Positions 21,959-32,281 of a stretch of 64,000 nt of DNA are shown one piece after another. Both the position numbers and the translations under genes were made by a program. The DNA comes from Triangularia verruculosa (Eukaryota > Ascomycota > Sordariomycetes > Sordariales > Podosporaceae), in assembly GCA_033296885.1 (NCBI GenBank), contig MU863898.1, forward strand, positions 265,255 through 329,254, given 5' to 3'. The notes under the pieces were generated by a model. It was not told the origin of the DNA. It searched no databases and was given only the letters and a program-made list of their open reading frames with translations. Position 1 is the stretch's first letter. Each line of letters begins with the position of its first letter.

Positions 21959-23573
21959 ATAAAATTGTAATTTGATTTGCTAGTTTAGAGGCGCTATATA
22001 TTAAGACGTGAGACATATTCTTAGCACTGTGGTAGTACCTGAAGTTCTTAACCCATCTATGACTTTTCTTTCACGTTCTTATCACTGTAAGGATGCAGAT
22101 TCTGCTTGAGTTTTATCTGTAACTCGGATTGGTTGGTTTTGACGTGACCTTTTTTCCCTTTTAACTGGCAGGAGTTGGTAGAACTATTGTCTTGAAACTA
22201 CCTGTGTTTTCTTTATTCATTCATCCCCAAAATCTTAAAGAGTTTCAGATCAATCTCGAAACCACTCCCTGTCTCCCATTCGCGTGACAATAGGTACATT
22301 GACTTAAGGTACACACCTACTGTCTGGACCATTTTGTCTCTAGGTAGGTACCTTATGGATACATCTGTTTTTCTCTATCCCACTGGCACTGCACGACTTT
22401 AAAAGTGTGATTGGAATCTTCATCCAAACAGGTGAGGACGAAACAAGCTTAACAGAGAGTGGGTTAAGGTGGAATCTCCAAGCCCTGTGACAACGGCACG
22501 AGCTGCACAAAAAGACTCCGCTATCTCGATCTTCTTCGCGGTACCTAGCCAAGTTCGAAGCGAGAGCAGTGTTTCTCTTTCTTCCCGTCCTTTTCCTCAG
22601 GTCCCTTGAACCCGGGCAGGGCGCCGCGCCTTGGTGTTTATCTCGTCTCGTGCCGTGTCTCCTCGGGTTAGCCCTGCATTCGGTGCCTTGTGCAGCGGAG
22701 ACTTTTGCCCCGTTGACGGAAAGAAGCGATTGCAAGTTCCTTGGCTTTTCGACAGAGAGGTTTTATGCCAAGCGGATCCGAGGACGTCGTCCGATGTCAG
22801 CTGGAGAGTTCTCCACTCTCGGGGCTGCTTGTTCCTTGGTGTTGCTTTGGGGCTGGAGGAAGGGCGCCCACACCTGGAAGAGACTGGCGGAGAAAGATTG
22901 GGATGTTGAACAACAACGGAGATAAGTATTTCTTTTTTCATCAGGTGGTATTTTCAGAGTCAGTTTGAGCAAGATTTCCAGAATACCAAACATGCCCGTT
23001 CCAACTTTGACTACCTACCGAGGTATCAACTACCCATTTATTGACTCAAAGCTAAAAGGAAGAAAGAGCATCGGAAATTGACCTACTGCGTGCCAACAAA
23101 AGAACGTTCATTTACATCATAAAATCATTGTCCTCCCCATCAACTCGCATCTTTTTCACGTTTCTTTGTTTTCACCGTCACCGTCACCGTCACCGTCACC
23201 GTCACCGTCACGTTACCCCTTTTCTCTTCTTCTCTAACTAGCGCCCAAACCCCCACTCCCACTCACCGACAGCGTGTCTGCCAAGTTGGCGTCACACCAT
23301 GTAACCCTGACGGCTTTCCTCAGTTCCTACCTATTTTGTCTCGTGTTTTCCATTTTCGGGATTATGTAGGTTAGACGGGATGTCCTCCCATTTGACCATG
23401 TGCCTATCACAAGTGGGTTCCCAGGTCGTTGTACTAAATCAAGCATGAATGTTGGCAGATATCGCCTAGGTAGGTAGTCAGCCTTGGAAAGAGAAAGCGG
23501 CTGAGCACAAAAGATTGGCAGGGGAAATGCATTACATTTTCTTTTTATATACCCTCACCGCTTCAAAACGATT
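21959..23573. other. Intergenic DNA, no gene seen
   Basis: About 1.6 kb between convergent genes. It contains the hexamer array at 23173-23210 and two CTAGGTAGGTA motifs (22340-22352 and 23465-23477). Reading frames are short and overlapping, with no motifs. Confidence 0.5.
23173..23210 (+). repeat. Perfect hexamer array (CACCGT)6
   Basis: Six uninterrupted CACCGT units followed by a partial unit. It is not in a coding region. Perfect identity suggests slippage-prone, recently active microsatellite DNA. Confidence 0.9.
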
Positions 23574-24623
23574 TCACATCGCGTGCGGCTCATCGTCCAG
23601 CCATGCCGGACGCTCAAAGGTTTGGGCATGAAGTGACCCTCGCCTGGGAGGCAAGCTCACTGGTGGCAAAGCGCCGGACATGGTCGGGTCATCCTCCATG
23701 TTTTCACTGTAGCCGGGTCTAGGGTGGTTGGCACGCCGTGATGCTGATGATGGCTGCGGTGGTCGATGGCTGCGATGTATGGCCCTTTGCCTTTGGGAGC
23801 CGTAGAGGTCCCCGTACTCTCCGATGCCTCTTCTTGTCATTGAGGTGTTGGGTCTTGGGAAATCTCGAGGTAGAGAGTCCGAGTCACGGGGAACATCAAG
23901 AGATTGCCCTCTGCGGCGACCCCCGTGCAGTTGTTGTTGTTGGGATTGTGGAGAATTCCCGGATCCCTTGGACGATGTGGGCCTGCTGCTGGCTGTGGCG
24001 GCAGTGTTGACGGCTTTGGGTATTGTTGGCAGTGGCGTGGTGTCGTAGTAGGTATCATTGATCTGAAATGCCGCCGGTGCGTTGTCATAGTTGCTGGCTA
24101 TTGACCCTCGGCGGCTCCGGCTCGGCTGCCGATGGCTCGATGCAACAGACCGGATGGAAGCAGGGCGGCTGGGTGAGGGCGTATTATTGTGTACATGTGT
24201 GGGGAAGTGCACCGGTCGATGACGAGTGTTCTGCCTGGACAGACCGTCTCCCCCCCAGAGAGATTCATTGTCGTAGTGGAAAGAGTGACGGATGGGGTCC
24301 CAGGAAGAGTTGGTGTCGACACGCTCGAGGTCGTAGCCGTCAGTCGAACTACGAGTTCGGCTTGATGCGCTCCTCTCGAGACCCTTGGTGGAGCTGGGAT
24401 GATATGTCTGTAGCGGCCTCGGGACATCAGGAGCGGTGCTGGGCCTGCCTCCTTGACTTTCGATATCAGAATCTGAGCCGTTCGAACCTCGCTTTGCTCT
24501 CGCGCGAGCGCGGAAATTGCGGACAATGCTGACGACGGTGACAATAGGTACCCATCCAAAGCATACTGAGCAGGCAATGATCACGATGAGGGTGGTGGGA
24601 TCGCCATTCCACTCATATCCCAT
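23574..24623 (-). CDS. Single-pass membrane protein with long disordered tail
   Basis: Single exon, 349 residues. One hydrophobic helix at residues 12-35 (within TLIVIIACSVCFGWVP and the next few residues), then a basic stop-transfer segment RNFRARARAKRGS, so the rest should be cytosolic. The tail is rich in Ser, Arg and Pro with repeated R-x-x-S patterns suited to phosphorylation, a PQSQQQQ run and no folded domain I recognise. The continuous frame, a start close to the hydrophobic segment and sensible topology support a real gene. Function unknown. Confidence 0.7.
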   Translation of the reverse strand: MGYEWNGDPTTLIVIIACSVCFGWVPIVTVVSIVRNFRARARAKRGSNGSDSDIESQGGRPSTAPDVPRPLQTYHPSSTKGLERSASSRTRSSTDGYDLERVDTNSSWDPIRHSFHYDNESLWGGDGLSRQNTRHRPVHFPTHVHNNTPSPSRPASIRSVASSHRQPSRSRRGSIASNYDNAPAAFQINDTYYDTTPLPTIPKAVNTAATASSRPTSSKGSGNSPQSQQQQLHGGRRRGQSLDVPRDSDSLPRDFPRPNTSMTRRGIGEYGDLYGSQRQRAIHRSHRPPQPSSASRRANHPRPGYSENMEDDPTMSGALPPVSLPPRRGSLHAQTFERPAWLDDEPHAM

Positions 24624-26308
24624 CTTGTATTGTATCTGACCGTCGTGTTGGAGGTGCCGGGCTATCGGGTCCAGAGCAAAGCGACAGCAGAGGGAGAAGG
24701 ACGCAGAGTTGCGAGTCCCTCCAGCCGAAACGAACAGCCCAACGTGCAGACATCATCACCTCATCATTGCTCGTGTTGGGCTTGCTAAAGTTTGCCATGT
24801 CCGGCGACGAGAGGGAAGGTTTACGCTTGCACGGTGATGGATGTCCGTAGATGCGGATGCCATTGCGGGACCGATAGTAAACAATACGAACATAGGTATG
24901 GACTGGACTCTGAGACTCAGTCAGCTCTGAGACCAGGAGGGAGTGATGGGCCTGTGAGGCAGACAACTCAGGCAGTGAAGCCGTTGAAGATGGGTCAATA
25001 CATGCAGACAAGGTCGTGTTGTCCGGAAGTGCCAGCCGTTGAAGGACCAGAAATCAGACGAGGTCCTTTCCAGGTTGAGATGCCAAGAATCCCCACTCGC
25101 GATCGGACGAAACCGTGCCAAGAGCGGCCCTCGATCCGTTGGAGGCCCACCTCTTTCCAAGCTCCCAGCAGCATGATGGCTGGCAATATAGGCAAATTGC
25201 AAAACACTGCTCTTTCCCGGTTTTGCTGTTCCCGCCAGTGCGGTGTGTTAATTTGCATTGTTGAGCCTCAGCCTGGATTTGACGGCCATCGATTGATCTA
25301 TTTTGGGGCATCATATACGACACATCTCGGGCCATGTCTCCCTCGCATGCCCTTCGAGACGGATCACTCCAGCACGTCTACTGCGTACCTATAACGCGAC
25401 GACGGCACGACTGATGACGCCAGTGGCCAGTCACGGTACCCGGCTTCTCGGGTTATCGGGCCTCGAGATGCACACAGAAACATCCAGGCACTGCCCTAGA
25501 TGGACAGGAATGCGGGGGGGCGGGAAGCCAATCTCACGACCCTTGCACACTCGCGGGGAACACAAGGGAAAAACGGTTGCTAGGAATGTGGGGGAGCTTG
25601 GAAAAACCGGGGTCGCAGGCATTCCCCAGAAGTTCAGACCACCCGTGCCACCGTCAACGCTCTCGCTTGGTGCTGCGCTGTTCGCCATGTTCGCGATGTT
25701 CTGGGGTTGCGTTCGGCGGATGCCCTCCGATGTCCTGGACGAGCTTCCTAGCCCGCTCCAATGAGCGGCAGTTGCCCCTTGTCGTCGAGCCAGCAGCCTC
25801 AATCTAATCCATCACTCGGCGCCCTCGGCTCCACGAATTCCTCGTCTGTGCTGCCGCCAGCCTCCACCACACCGGTCCTCGAGTGACATCGTCGCCCTTG
25901 GTTGCGGTGACGCTTCACCCTTTGGGTTTGTCGCCGCCGGACCACCAGTCTGCGCGTTCCCATCGTGGTGAAGTCTTTCTCCAGCCGTCTCCGCACCAGC
26001 GGTTGTCTGCCCACGGTGGACGACCCAGGGTCCTCGTTCAAGCGTTGACGGCCCGGGAGCCGTTTCTCTTGACGCGACGATGCCATCCCCTTGCCGCGAC
26101 CTCAGCTGCATGGAGGAAGGGTGCCGTGAAGCCGTCAGGCAAAGGAAATTGGGCCGACAGGGTGTTGTTGAAGACCGAAGAAGTGTCGACCACACCTCTA
26201 TATAAGTCGACTTCCCATGGCCTCACAAACCCATCTTGATCTCACCACCCTCGACTCCAAGCACGCCTTGCATCTCCAGGTCACAGTCAACTCCTCAGAT
26301 TCGCCATC
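24624..26308. other. Promoter region of the cellobiohydrolase gene
   Basis: 1.7 kb between divergent genes, without a gene. Strings fitting the carbon-repressor consensus SYGGRG occur near 25512 (GCGGGG), 25553 (GCGGGG) and 25590 (GTGGGG), which would fit glucose repression by a CRE-1-type factor; the consensus is short, so single matches are weak. Confidence 0.4.
26199..26206 (+). promoter_or_regulatory. TATA box of the cellobiohydrolase gene
   Basis: TATATAAG about 103 bases upstream of the start codon, as expected for a strongly expressed, inducible gene. Confidence 0.65.
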
Positions 26309-27937
26309 ATGGTCTCCGCAAAGTTCGCCGCTCTCGCTGCCCTTGTGGCATCTGCCTCTGCTCAGCAGGTGTGCTCGCTCACCGCCGAGTCTCACCCCTC
26401 TCTGACCTGGCAAAGATGCTCGGCCGGTGGCTCCTGCACCAACGTCGCCGGCTCCGTCACCCTCGACTCCAACTGGCGCTGGACTCACACCCTCCAGGGC
26501 TCGACCAACTGCTACTCTGGCAACGAGTGGGACACGTCCATCTGCACCACCGGTGCCAAGTGCGCTCAGAACTGCTGCGTTGACGGTGCTGAGTATGCTG
26601 CTACCTATGGTATCACCACCAGCGGTAACCAGCTGAACCTCAAGTTCGTCCAAAAGGGCCAGTACTCGACCAACGTTGGCTCGCGTACCTACCTCATGGA
26701 GAACACCACCAAGTACCAGGGTAAGCTTCTTCCTTTCGACCTCTAGGTTGTCGATCACGTTGGCTAACCCATCCTAGGCTTCAACCTCCTCGGCAACGAG
26801 TTCACCTTCGATGTCGATGTTTCCAACATTGGCTGCGGTCTCAACGGTGCCCTCTACTTCGTCTCGATGGACCTCGACGGTGGTCTGGCCAAGTACTCTG
26901 GCAACAAGGCTGGTGCCAAGTACGGTACCGGTTACTGCGATGCCCAGTGCCCCCGCGACATCAAGTTCATCAACGGTGAGGCCAACATCGAGGGATGGAA
27001 CCCCTCCACCAATGACAACAACGCCGGTGCCGGTCGCTACGGTACTTGCTGCTCTGAGATGGATATCTGGGAGGCCAACAACATGGCTACTGCCTACACT
27101 CCTCACTCCTGCACCATCCTCGACCAGAGCAGGTGCGAGGGCAACTCTTGCGGCGGTACTTACAGCACTGACCGCTATGCTGGTGTCTGCGATCCCGATG
27201 GATGCGACTTCAACTCCTACCGCATGGGCAACAAGAATTTCTACGGCAAGGGCAAGACCGTCGACACCACCAAGAAGTTGACCGTTGTCACCCAGTTCCT
27301 CAAGAACGCTGCCGGCGACCTCTCCGAGATCAAGCGCTTCTACGTCCAGAACGGCGTTGTCATCCCCAACTCCGTCTCCAGCATCGCTGGCGTCCCCAAC
27401 CAGAACTCCATCACCCAGGACTGGTGCGATGCCCAGAAGATCGCCTTCGGTGATCCCGATGACAACACCCGCAAGGGTGGTCTCAAGCAGATGGGTCTTG
27501 CCCTCGCCAAGCCCATGGTCCTCGTCATGTCCATCTGGAACGACCACGCCGCCCACATGCTCTGGCTCGACTCCACCTACCCCGTCGACGCCGCCGGCCG
27601 CCCCGGTGCCGAGCGCGGTGCCTGCGCCACCACCTCCGGTGTCCCCTCCGAGGTCGAGGCCAATGCTCCCAACTCCAACGTTGCCTTCTCCAACATCAAG
27701 TTCGGCCCCATCGGCTCGACCTTCAACAGCTCCGGCACCAACCCCAACCCCAACCCCTCCTCCACTGCCACCACCCGCGCCAGCAGCACCTCCGCCGCCG
27801 CCACCCCCACCAGCGCTCCTGGTGGCACTGTACCTAGGTGGGGCCAATGTGGAGGCCAGGGCTACAGCGGCCCGACTGTTTGCCAGAGCCCGTATGTTTG
27901 CACTGTCAGCAACCAGTGGTACAGCCAGTGCCTCTAA
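26309..27937 (+). CDS. cbh1: GH7 cellobiohydrolase with C-terminal CBM1
   Basis: Exo-acting cellulase that releases cellobiose from the reducing ends of cellulose chains, secreted. Two exons, 26309-26720 and 26778-27937, give 523 residues. Signal peptide 1-18 (ends SASAQ, mature protein starts QQVCSL). The GH7 catalytic domain follows, with the active-site motif EMDIWEAN holding Glu231, Asp233 and Glu236 (nucleophile, assisting Asp and acid/base) and the many disulfide cysteines of the family. A Pro/Ser/Thr/Asn linker leads to a type 1 cellulose-binding module at about 489-523 (WGQCGGQGYSGPTVC ... QWYSQCL). Codons are strongly biased to C in the third position, the mark of a highly expressed gene. 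A TATA box lies about 100 bases upstream. Length and architecture match CBH1 of Sordariales, so intact. Expected induction is by cellulose with carbon repression. Confidence 0.96.
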
Positions 27938-28329
27938 GCGCCCAATGAGGTGGTAATTGGAGGTGTGTTTTAAATTGTACATAGTTGCTTGTCTCAATGC
28001 ATGATAGGATGGGACACAGTGCATATGCTTTTCCTTTTCCTTCACTTCAGCCGTATATAAATTGATGCATAGCTTTTTGACCTTACACCTGGTTTTTATT
28101 GCTGCTGCTGCTACTGCTGATCTATGACATTGGTAAACTGACCTTCATAACCACCGAACCAAATACCAAGCACTGGTTTTTTTCCGAAACCCCATTTCCT
28201 TTCTTTATGGTCTTTTTGCGAGGTTTTGTGGGCTTCGGGAGTAACTATCTTGTACGACTTTCGACGAGAGACCGGAATAGGTTATATACTGATTCTCTAT
28301 CGAGGGACGGTTCGGTAAGGGTAATGAAA
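27938..28329. other. 3' region of the cellobiohydrolase gene
   Basis: Ordinary composition, then a rapid rise in AT from about 28330. No gene seen. Confidence 0.4.
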
Positions 28330-28805
28330 TAAACGTCTCTTTTAAGCTAGTACTCTAGTTTTAGCTTTTAGTAAATAAGATATATAGTTCTCGGGGTAGG
28401 CCATAGTATATTTACCTTCTATTAATTTTTAAATTTTTTATTAAGAAAGTACTTTAGTTCCCGGTATATAATTAAGTAAACTACGTTTTTAAGTTTAATA
28501 ATATTTTTACCTTCTTTTAATTATTAAGTAAGGCTAGATTACGTTAGGTATAAAAGTATAGTAAGTTAAACAGATTAATCGATATAGGTATAAGGAAGGA
28601 TAAATATAGAAAGTAGAAATAAATTAAAAGGTATTTAAAATTAACTTTTAAATATAGATTTCGATAGGGTATCACTTTTGATATTATAAATAATAAAATT
28701 AATAATAAATGAAAAAACGTTAAATATAATAACGATTCGATACAAGAGTTTAAAGTATTAAGCTATAGTAGAAAAGAAGAGGAAGTAGTAGAATATAAAA
28801 ACGCT
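28330..28805. repeat. AT-rich, RIP-like island
   Basis: About 480 bases dominated by A and T, full of TA steps and almost lacking CA and TG dinucleotides. Such composition is what repeat-induced point mutation leaves in a duplicated element. Edges are sharp, with normal composition resuming at about 28805. No reading frame or terminal repeat survives to name the parent element. Confidence 0.7.
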
Positions 28806-28900
28806 GGGAACTGGCTTGTTAGGTGGGTATGTAATGGTACGCGCGGGATCGCCGGGGATCGATTAAGAACGAAGAACCTTGGAAAGCTTGGATGATATAG

Positions 28901-29049
28901 AGATTGAGTTAATAAAACGATGAGATAGAGCTCGGACGGTATAAAGATTAAGCTAGTAAAACGATGAGAGAAAGCTTGGACGGTATAGAGAGAAAGCTCG
29001 GACGGTATAAAGATTAAGCTAGTAAAACGATAAGATGGAGCTTGGACGA
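28901..29049 (+). repeat. Tandem array of a ~44-base unit
   Basis: Units of the form AGATTAAGCTAGTAAAACGATG, then AGAxAGAGCTCGGACGGTATAA, repeat about three and a half times, one copy being a truncated half unit. Partial similarity continues to about 28880. It directly follows the RIP-like island. Confidence 0.8.
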
Positions 29050-29219
29050 AGGGTTTAAAAGAGCTGAGGCTCTCGTTAAGATGGGACTATGACAGAAGCA
29101 AGTGTATATGGTGATGCTGAGACATGCCTAATAAAAAGAATTAAACCCCGCGATACCTCCCAAAAAGTTCCCCAACAGTCTCATACAGCACGCAAACATA
29201 TCCCCAACCGACATCTTAA

Positions 29220-30025
29220 CAAAACGGCAATAATGGAGCTGCAAGCCCCGTCTCACCGAACGTCCCCCAAGGGATTACACCCTTCTCCCCCCCCCCACGC
29301 CGAACTCACACCAGGACCAACACCAAGCCCCCAGCAGTGCCAACGCCAACACCAACCCCCCCAGCACCAACACCAACACCCCCAGACCCAAACCGAAAAC
29401 ACATATAGTCGCCGAAGCGACACCCAAACGACAGCAAACACCAGAACCCACCAACCCAAACCGAGAAAACGGCGACAAGAGCAACGAATGGGAGCTAAGA
29501 AATTGTTAGTTGAACTCAAGACATACGGGGATGATGTTGAAAATGCCAAGGGAAGAAACCCAGATATCTGGGACAAACAACAAGCTGCCCGACAGGGTGG
29601 CACTTAAAGCCTGGAAAAGCTGGGTAGGATTGACAATAAACGATCATTACGTACAGCAACGAAGGTTGGCCGAAGGCCAAAAGGCTCTCCGGACTGAACC
29701 GGGGCCGGAGCGGCAACGGAAGAAAACAGCGCCGGGGACGGAGCCAAAGCCAAAGACGAGGGCGGGGCAGGAACAACCCAAGCCGGGGTCGGGGCAGCGG
29801 GAGTCGCGGCAGCGGCGTTGGCGGGCCGGGAAACGCCGGCGATAGCGGGGGCGGCACCGGGGGCAACAGCGGGAGCGGCAGGGCCGGGAGCAGCAGTGGT
29901 GGCGGCGGCAGCGGCAGCAACGGGAGCGGCGGCAGCGGGCCGGGCGGACCGACCGGGAACGCCAGCACCAGGAGCGGGGGCAGCAGCGGCGGCGGCGGCG
30001 GCGAGCAGCGCGGGCGGCCTGTGAG
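29220..30025. repeat. Low-complexity tract: C/A-rich block then G/A-rich block
   Basis: From about 29220 to 29480 the + strand is made almost only of C and A (CCAACACC-type units). From about 29640 to 30025 it switches to G-rich (GGGAGCGGC, GGCGGCAGC units). Open frames in both strands exist only because the sequence avoids stops; their products are Pro-, Gln- or Ala/Gly-only and are not credible genes. Confidence 0.6.
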
Positions 30026-30952
30026 GAATCCGTTAGCATATGACCGGACAGCAATTCCGCCGGTTCTAGTGAGGGGGTTCCGCCTCCAACTGGGCCATTG
30101 AAACAACTGCAAAGGGAAGAACATCTTGCCAGACCGGAGCGGTGGTGGGTGAAGGTCCCCAAGGCTTTCGACGACAGTAAAGGGCAGGGAAGTCCCGCGG
30201 CCTCTTCAAGGGGTTCGGTGGAAGGCCAACACTCTGACTTGTTCGGGTAGGTAAGGTATCTTCACCGTTGCTGCCACTTGACTGCCGCGGCTCCGTCTTG
30301 AACTTCGCTGTTTCTGCTACCAACACTCTTGGACCTGGCCCGATAGAGATGGAGCACGGGGGAAAGAGCACAAGAGGCGAGTGGGATACTTACTGTGTTG
30401 GTTCCAAATGGCCAAGGAGAAGCAGGCATGGTCTATCTACTGTTAGATACCGAGGTCTGCAACCGTCACAATGAAGAGGGTTGGTAGGACGCACTTCTGG
30501 CTTTGGGAGCTATTCCAACAATGACACGTAAGTTGCTGATATTGCTAACGGTTTCCAGTTTTGAGGACTTACATTTTCGTCCGGCGTTTTGGTTGAGTGA
30601 AAGCTGCAATAGAATGATAAGCAACTATGATATAGTGTGGTATTCGAAAGGGGTCTTACCAGAAAGAGAGTGGCTCGTGATATCTGAGCCTCGTGCTGAA
30701 GAGAAAAAAAAGAAAAGACGCGAGAGGCCGAGACTCCAGCTTCAACAGGGCTTCCAGAAAAACGTGCACTCAGGCCCCTGACGTAACCAGTGATTGGTGC
30801 CTATGCTTTGTGCGGCATCGGCAGACATTAAGTAGGAGAGGAAGGAGCTCTGAGTAGGACTCCTTCCTCCTCACTGCGTGGAGGCAAGTCAATGCAACAT
30901 GCCTGATGCACCAGGCGGTTTAACATCTGAGGACGGGAAGTCCTTCCCCCAG

Positions 30953-31109
30953 CGACCTCAAGTTCTTGGATGACCCCAAGTTGTACATTACCGGGAAACT
31001 TGACCTCTTCCTGGCCATCGCCCAGAAGGATCCCATTGAGGCCATCAAGTTCGTCACGGTCCCCGAGATTGCCGGCGGTATCGCCGCCATCTTCCTCACT
31101 ATAGGCTTG
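30953..31109 (+). pseudogene. Orphan exon fragment of an unidentified protein
   Basis: About 50 codons with clear coding character: third positions are nearly all C or G, and the peptide alternates charged and hydrophobic stretches (DLKFLDDPKLYITGKLDLF, then EIAGGIAAIFLTIGL, which looks like a membrane helix). It begins right after CCCCCAG, a good splice acceptor, but no upstream exon with a start is present and the frame degrades just after the helix. It is probably a leftover of a duplicated or deleted gene. I do not recognise the family. Confidence 0.5.
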
Positions 31110-31193
31110 CGAAGATTACGAGCATGGCCAAGATGCAGTTGAAATGTGCTCATCACGGGATGATGGTTCCAGTCTATGCTCTCCAGCCTTTTC

Positions 31194-31233
31194 ATGCCCC
31201 TGAATGCCCCTGAATGCCCCTGAATGCCCCTGA
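31194..31233 (+). repeat. Perfect 10-base tandem repeat
   Basis: Four perfect copies of ATGCCCCTGA. Non-coding as far as can be seen. Confidence 0.9.
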
Positions 31234-32281
31234 TGGTAAGGTACCCCCGAATGCCGTTTAATATCAGACTGCATCTTCATGTCGATGACAACCACCCCAA
31301 CATGAAGTGCCTTTCGAAACGTACCTCCTGGAACTTGCCTCTCATTCGAGTTACCATCAAAATCGAAGATTTCAAAGCTCCTTCCCACTCCCGTCGGCTG
31401 GCTCTCGGGCTTTCCCATTCCACCACAGCGACCCAGGTGGAGCCCTTAAAGAGGCTGCCTAAGGTAGAATGAGCTGATCCCGATTCAGCTGTCGAACGGA
31501 ATCCAGAGTGCTGCAACAGCCCGGTAGGTCTGCGCGGCTCTTGCCTTGTCAAATACATACCTCTCAAGGGACCTTCCTTATGGGATATGGATACCTACAG
31601 GAGAAAGCACGCCATTGCCTGCGTCTGTTTAGAGTTCAGCACAGACATTTCAGCTCCCCGTCAGGCATCTAATTCAGGCATGGGAACCTGAGGATGAATC
31701 CAGTCAACCTGAATCAGGATTAAGGTACCAAGTATACCCGACGTCCGCAGACCTGCCCATCATCCTCAACGGATCAATGTTCCCGTCCAGGCCGCCATTT
31801 CTGGCCCTGGTTGTAAGGAATTTACTGTCTTCGTGAGGCGATGCAACACTGTGGAATCTTCATGCTATCTTGAACTCTCGATTCTGGACCGGTCCAAAGT
31901 GCACATGAAGAGAAACCCAAAGACATTGCTCGCGTCCCATCTTTTCGAAGCGAAGACTGCCAGAGGGAAGGATCCCTGCAGTCCCCCCTCCAGCATTGAC
32001 CAGTCATCGGACCTGATAGTTTCGCCAATGGCTCCGTCTGTTGCGAAATATCATGATGGGAATGAGCGTCGCCGCAGAACCTCCGGAACGTTGGGGAGGA
32101 GTCTCTTCTATTGTTAGGTATTTATCATGGCCAGGAAAGAAGGAGAAAACCCCGAGTCCGGCTCTCGGCTGGTTTCTCGTCCCCCCAGAGATCCACCAAA
32201 TGCACAACTGATGGTGCTACTCGGGGCACTCGTCATAACCCCTTGATTCCCTTCCGAGGCTGACTATGCCGGCAATAACGA
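31234..32281. other. Accessory intergenic DNA
   Basis: No gene recognised. Short frames on both strands lack motifs and splice structure. Confidence 0.4.

Noticed and set aside
23173..23210. CRISPR-like array
   Set aside because: Units are contiguous hexamers with no spacers, in a eukaryotic genome; it is a microsatellite.
26774..28045. 423-codon open frame on the minus strand across the cellobiohydrolase gene
   Set aside because: It is the antisense of GC3-biased coding DNA; the product is Val/Gly/Ala only and has no motif, while the + strand encodes a complete GH7 enzyme.
29516..30124. 202-codon Pro/Leu-rich minus-strand frame
   Set aside because: Arises from the G-rich low-complexity tract, which cannot form stops on that strand; no domain and no splice or promoter context.
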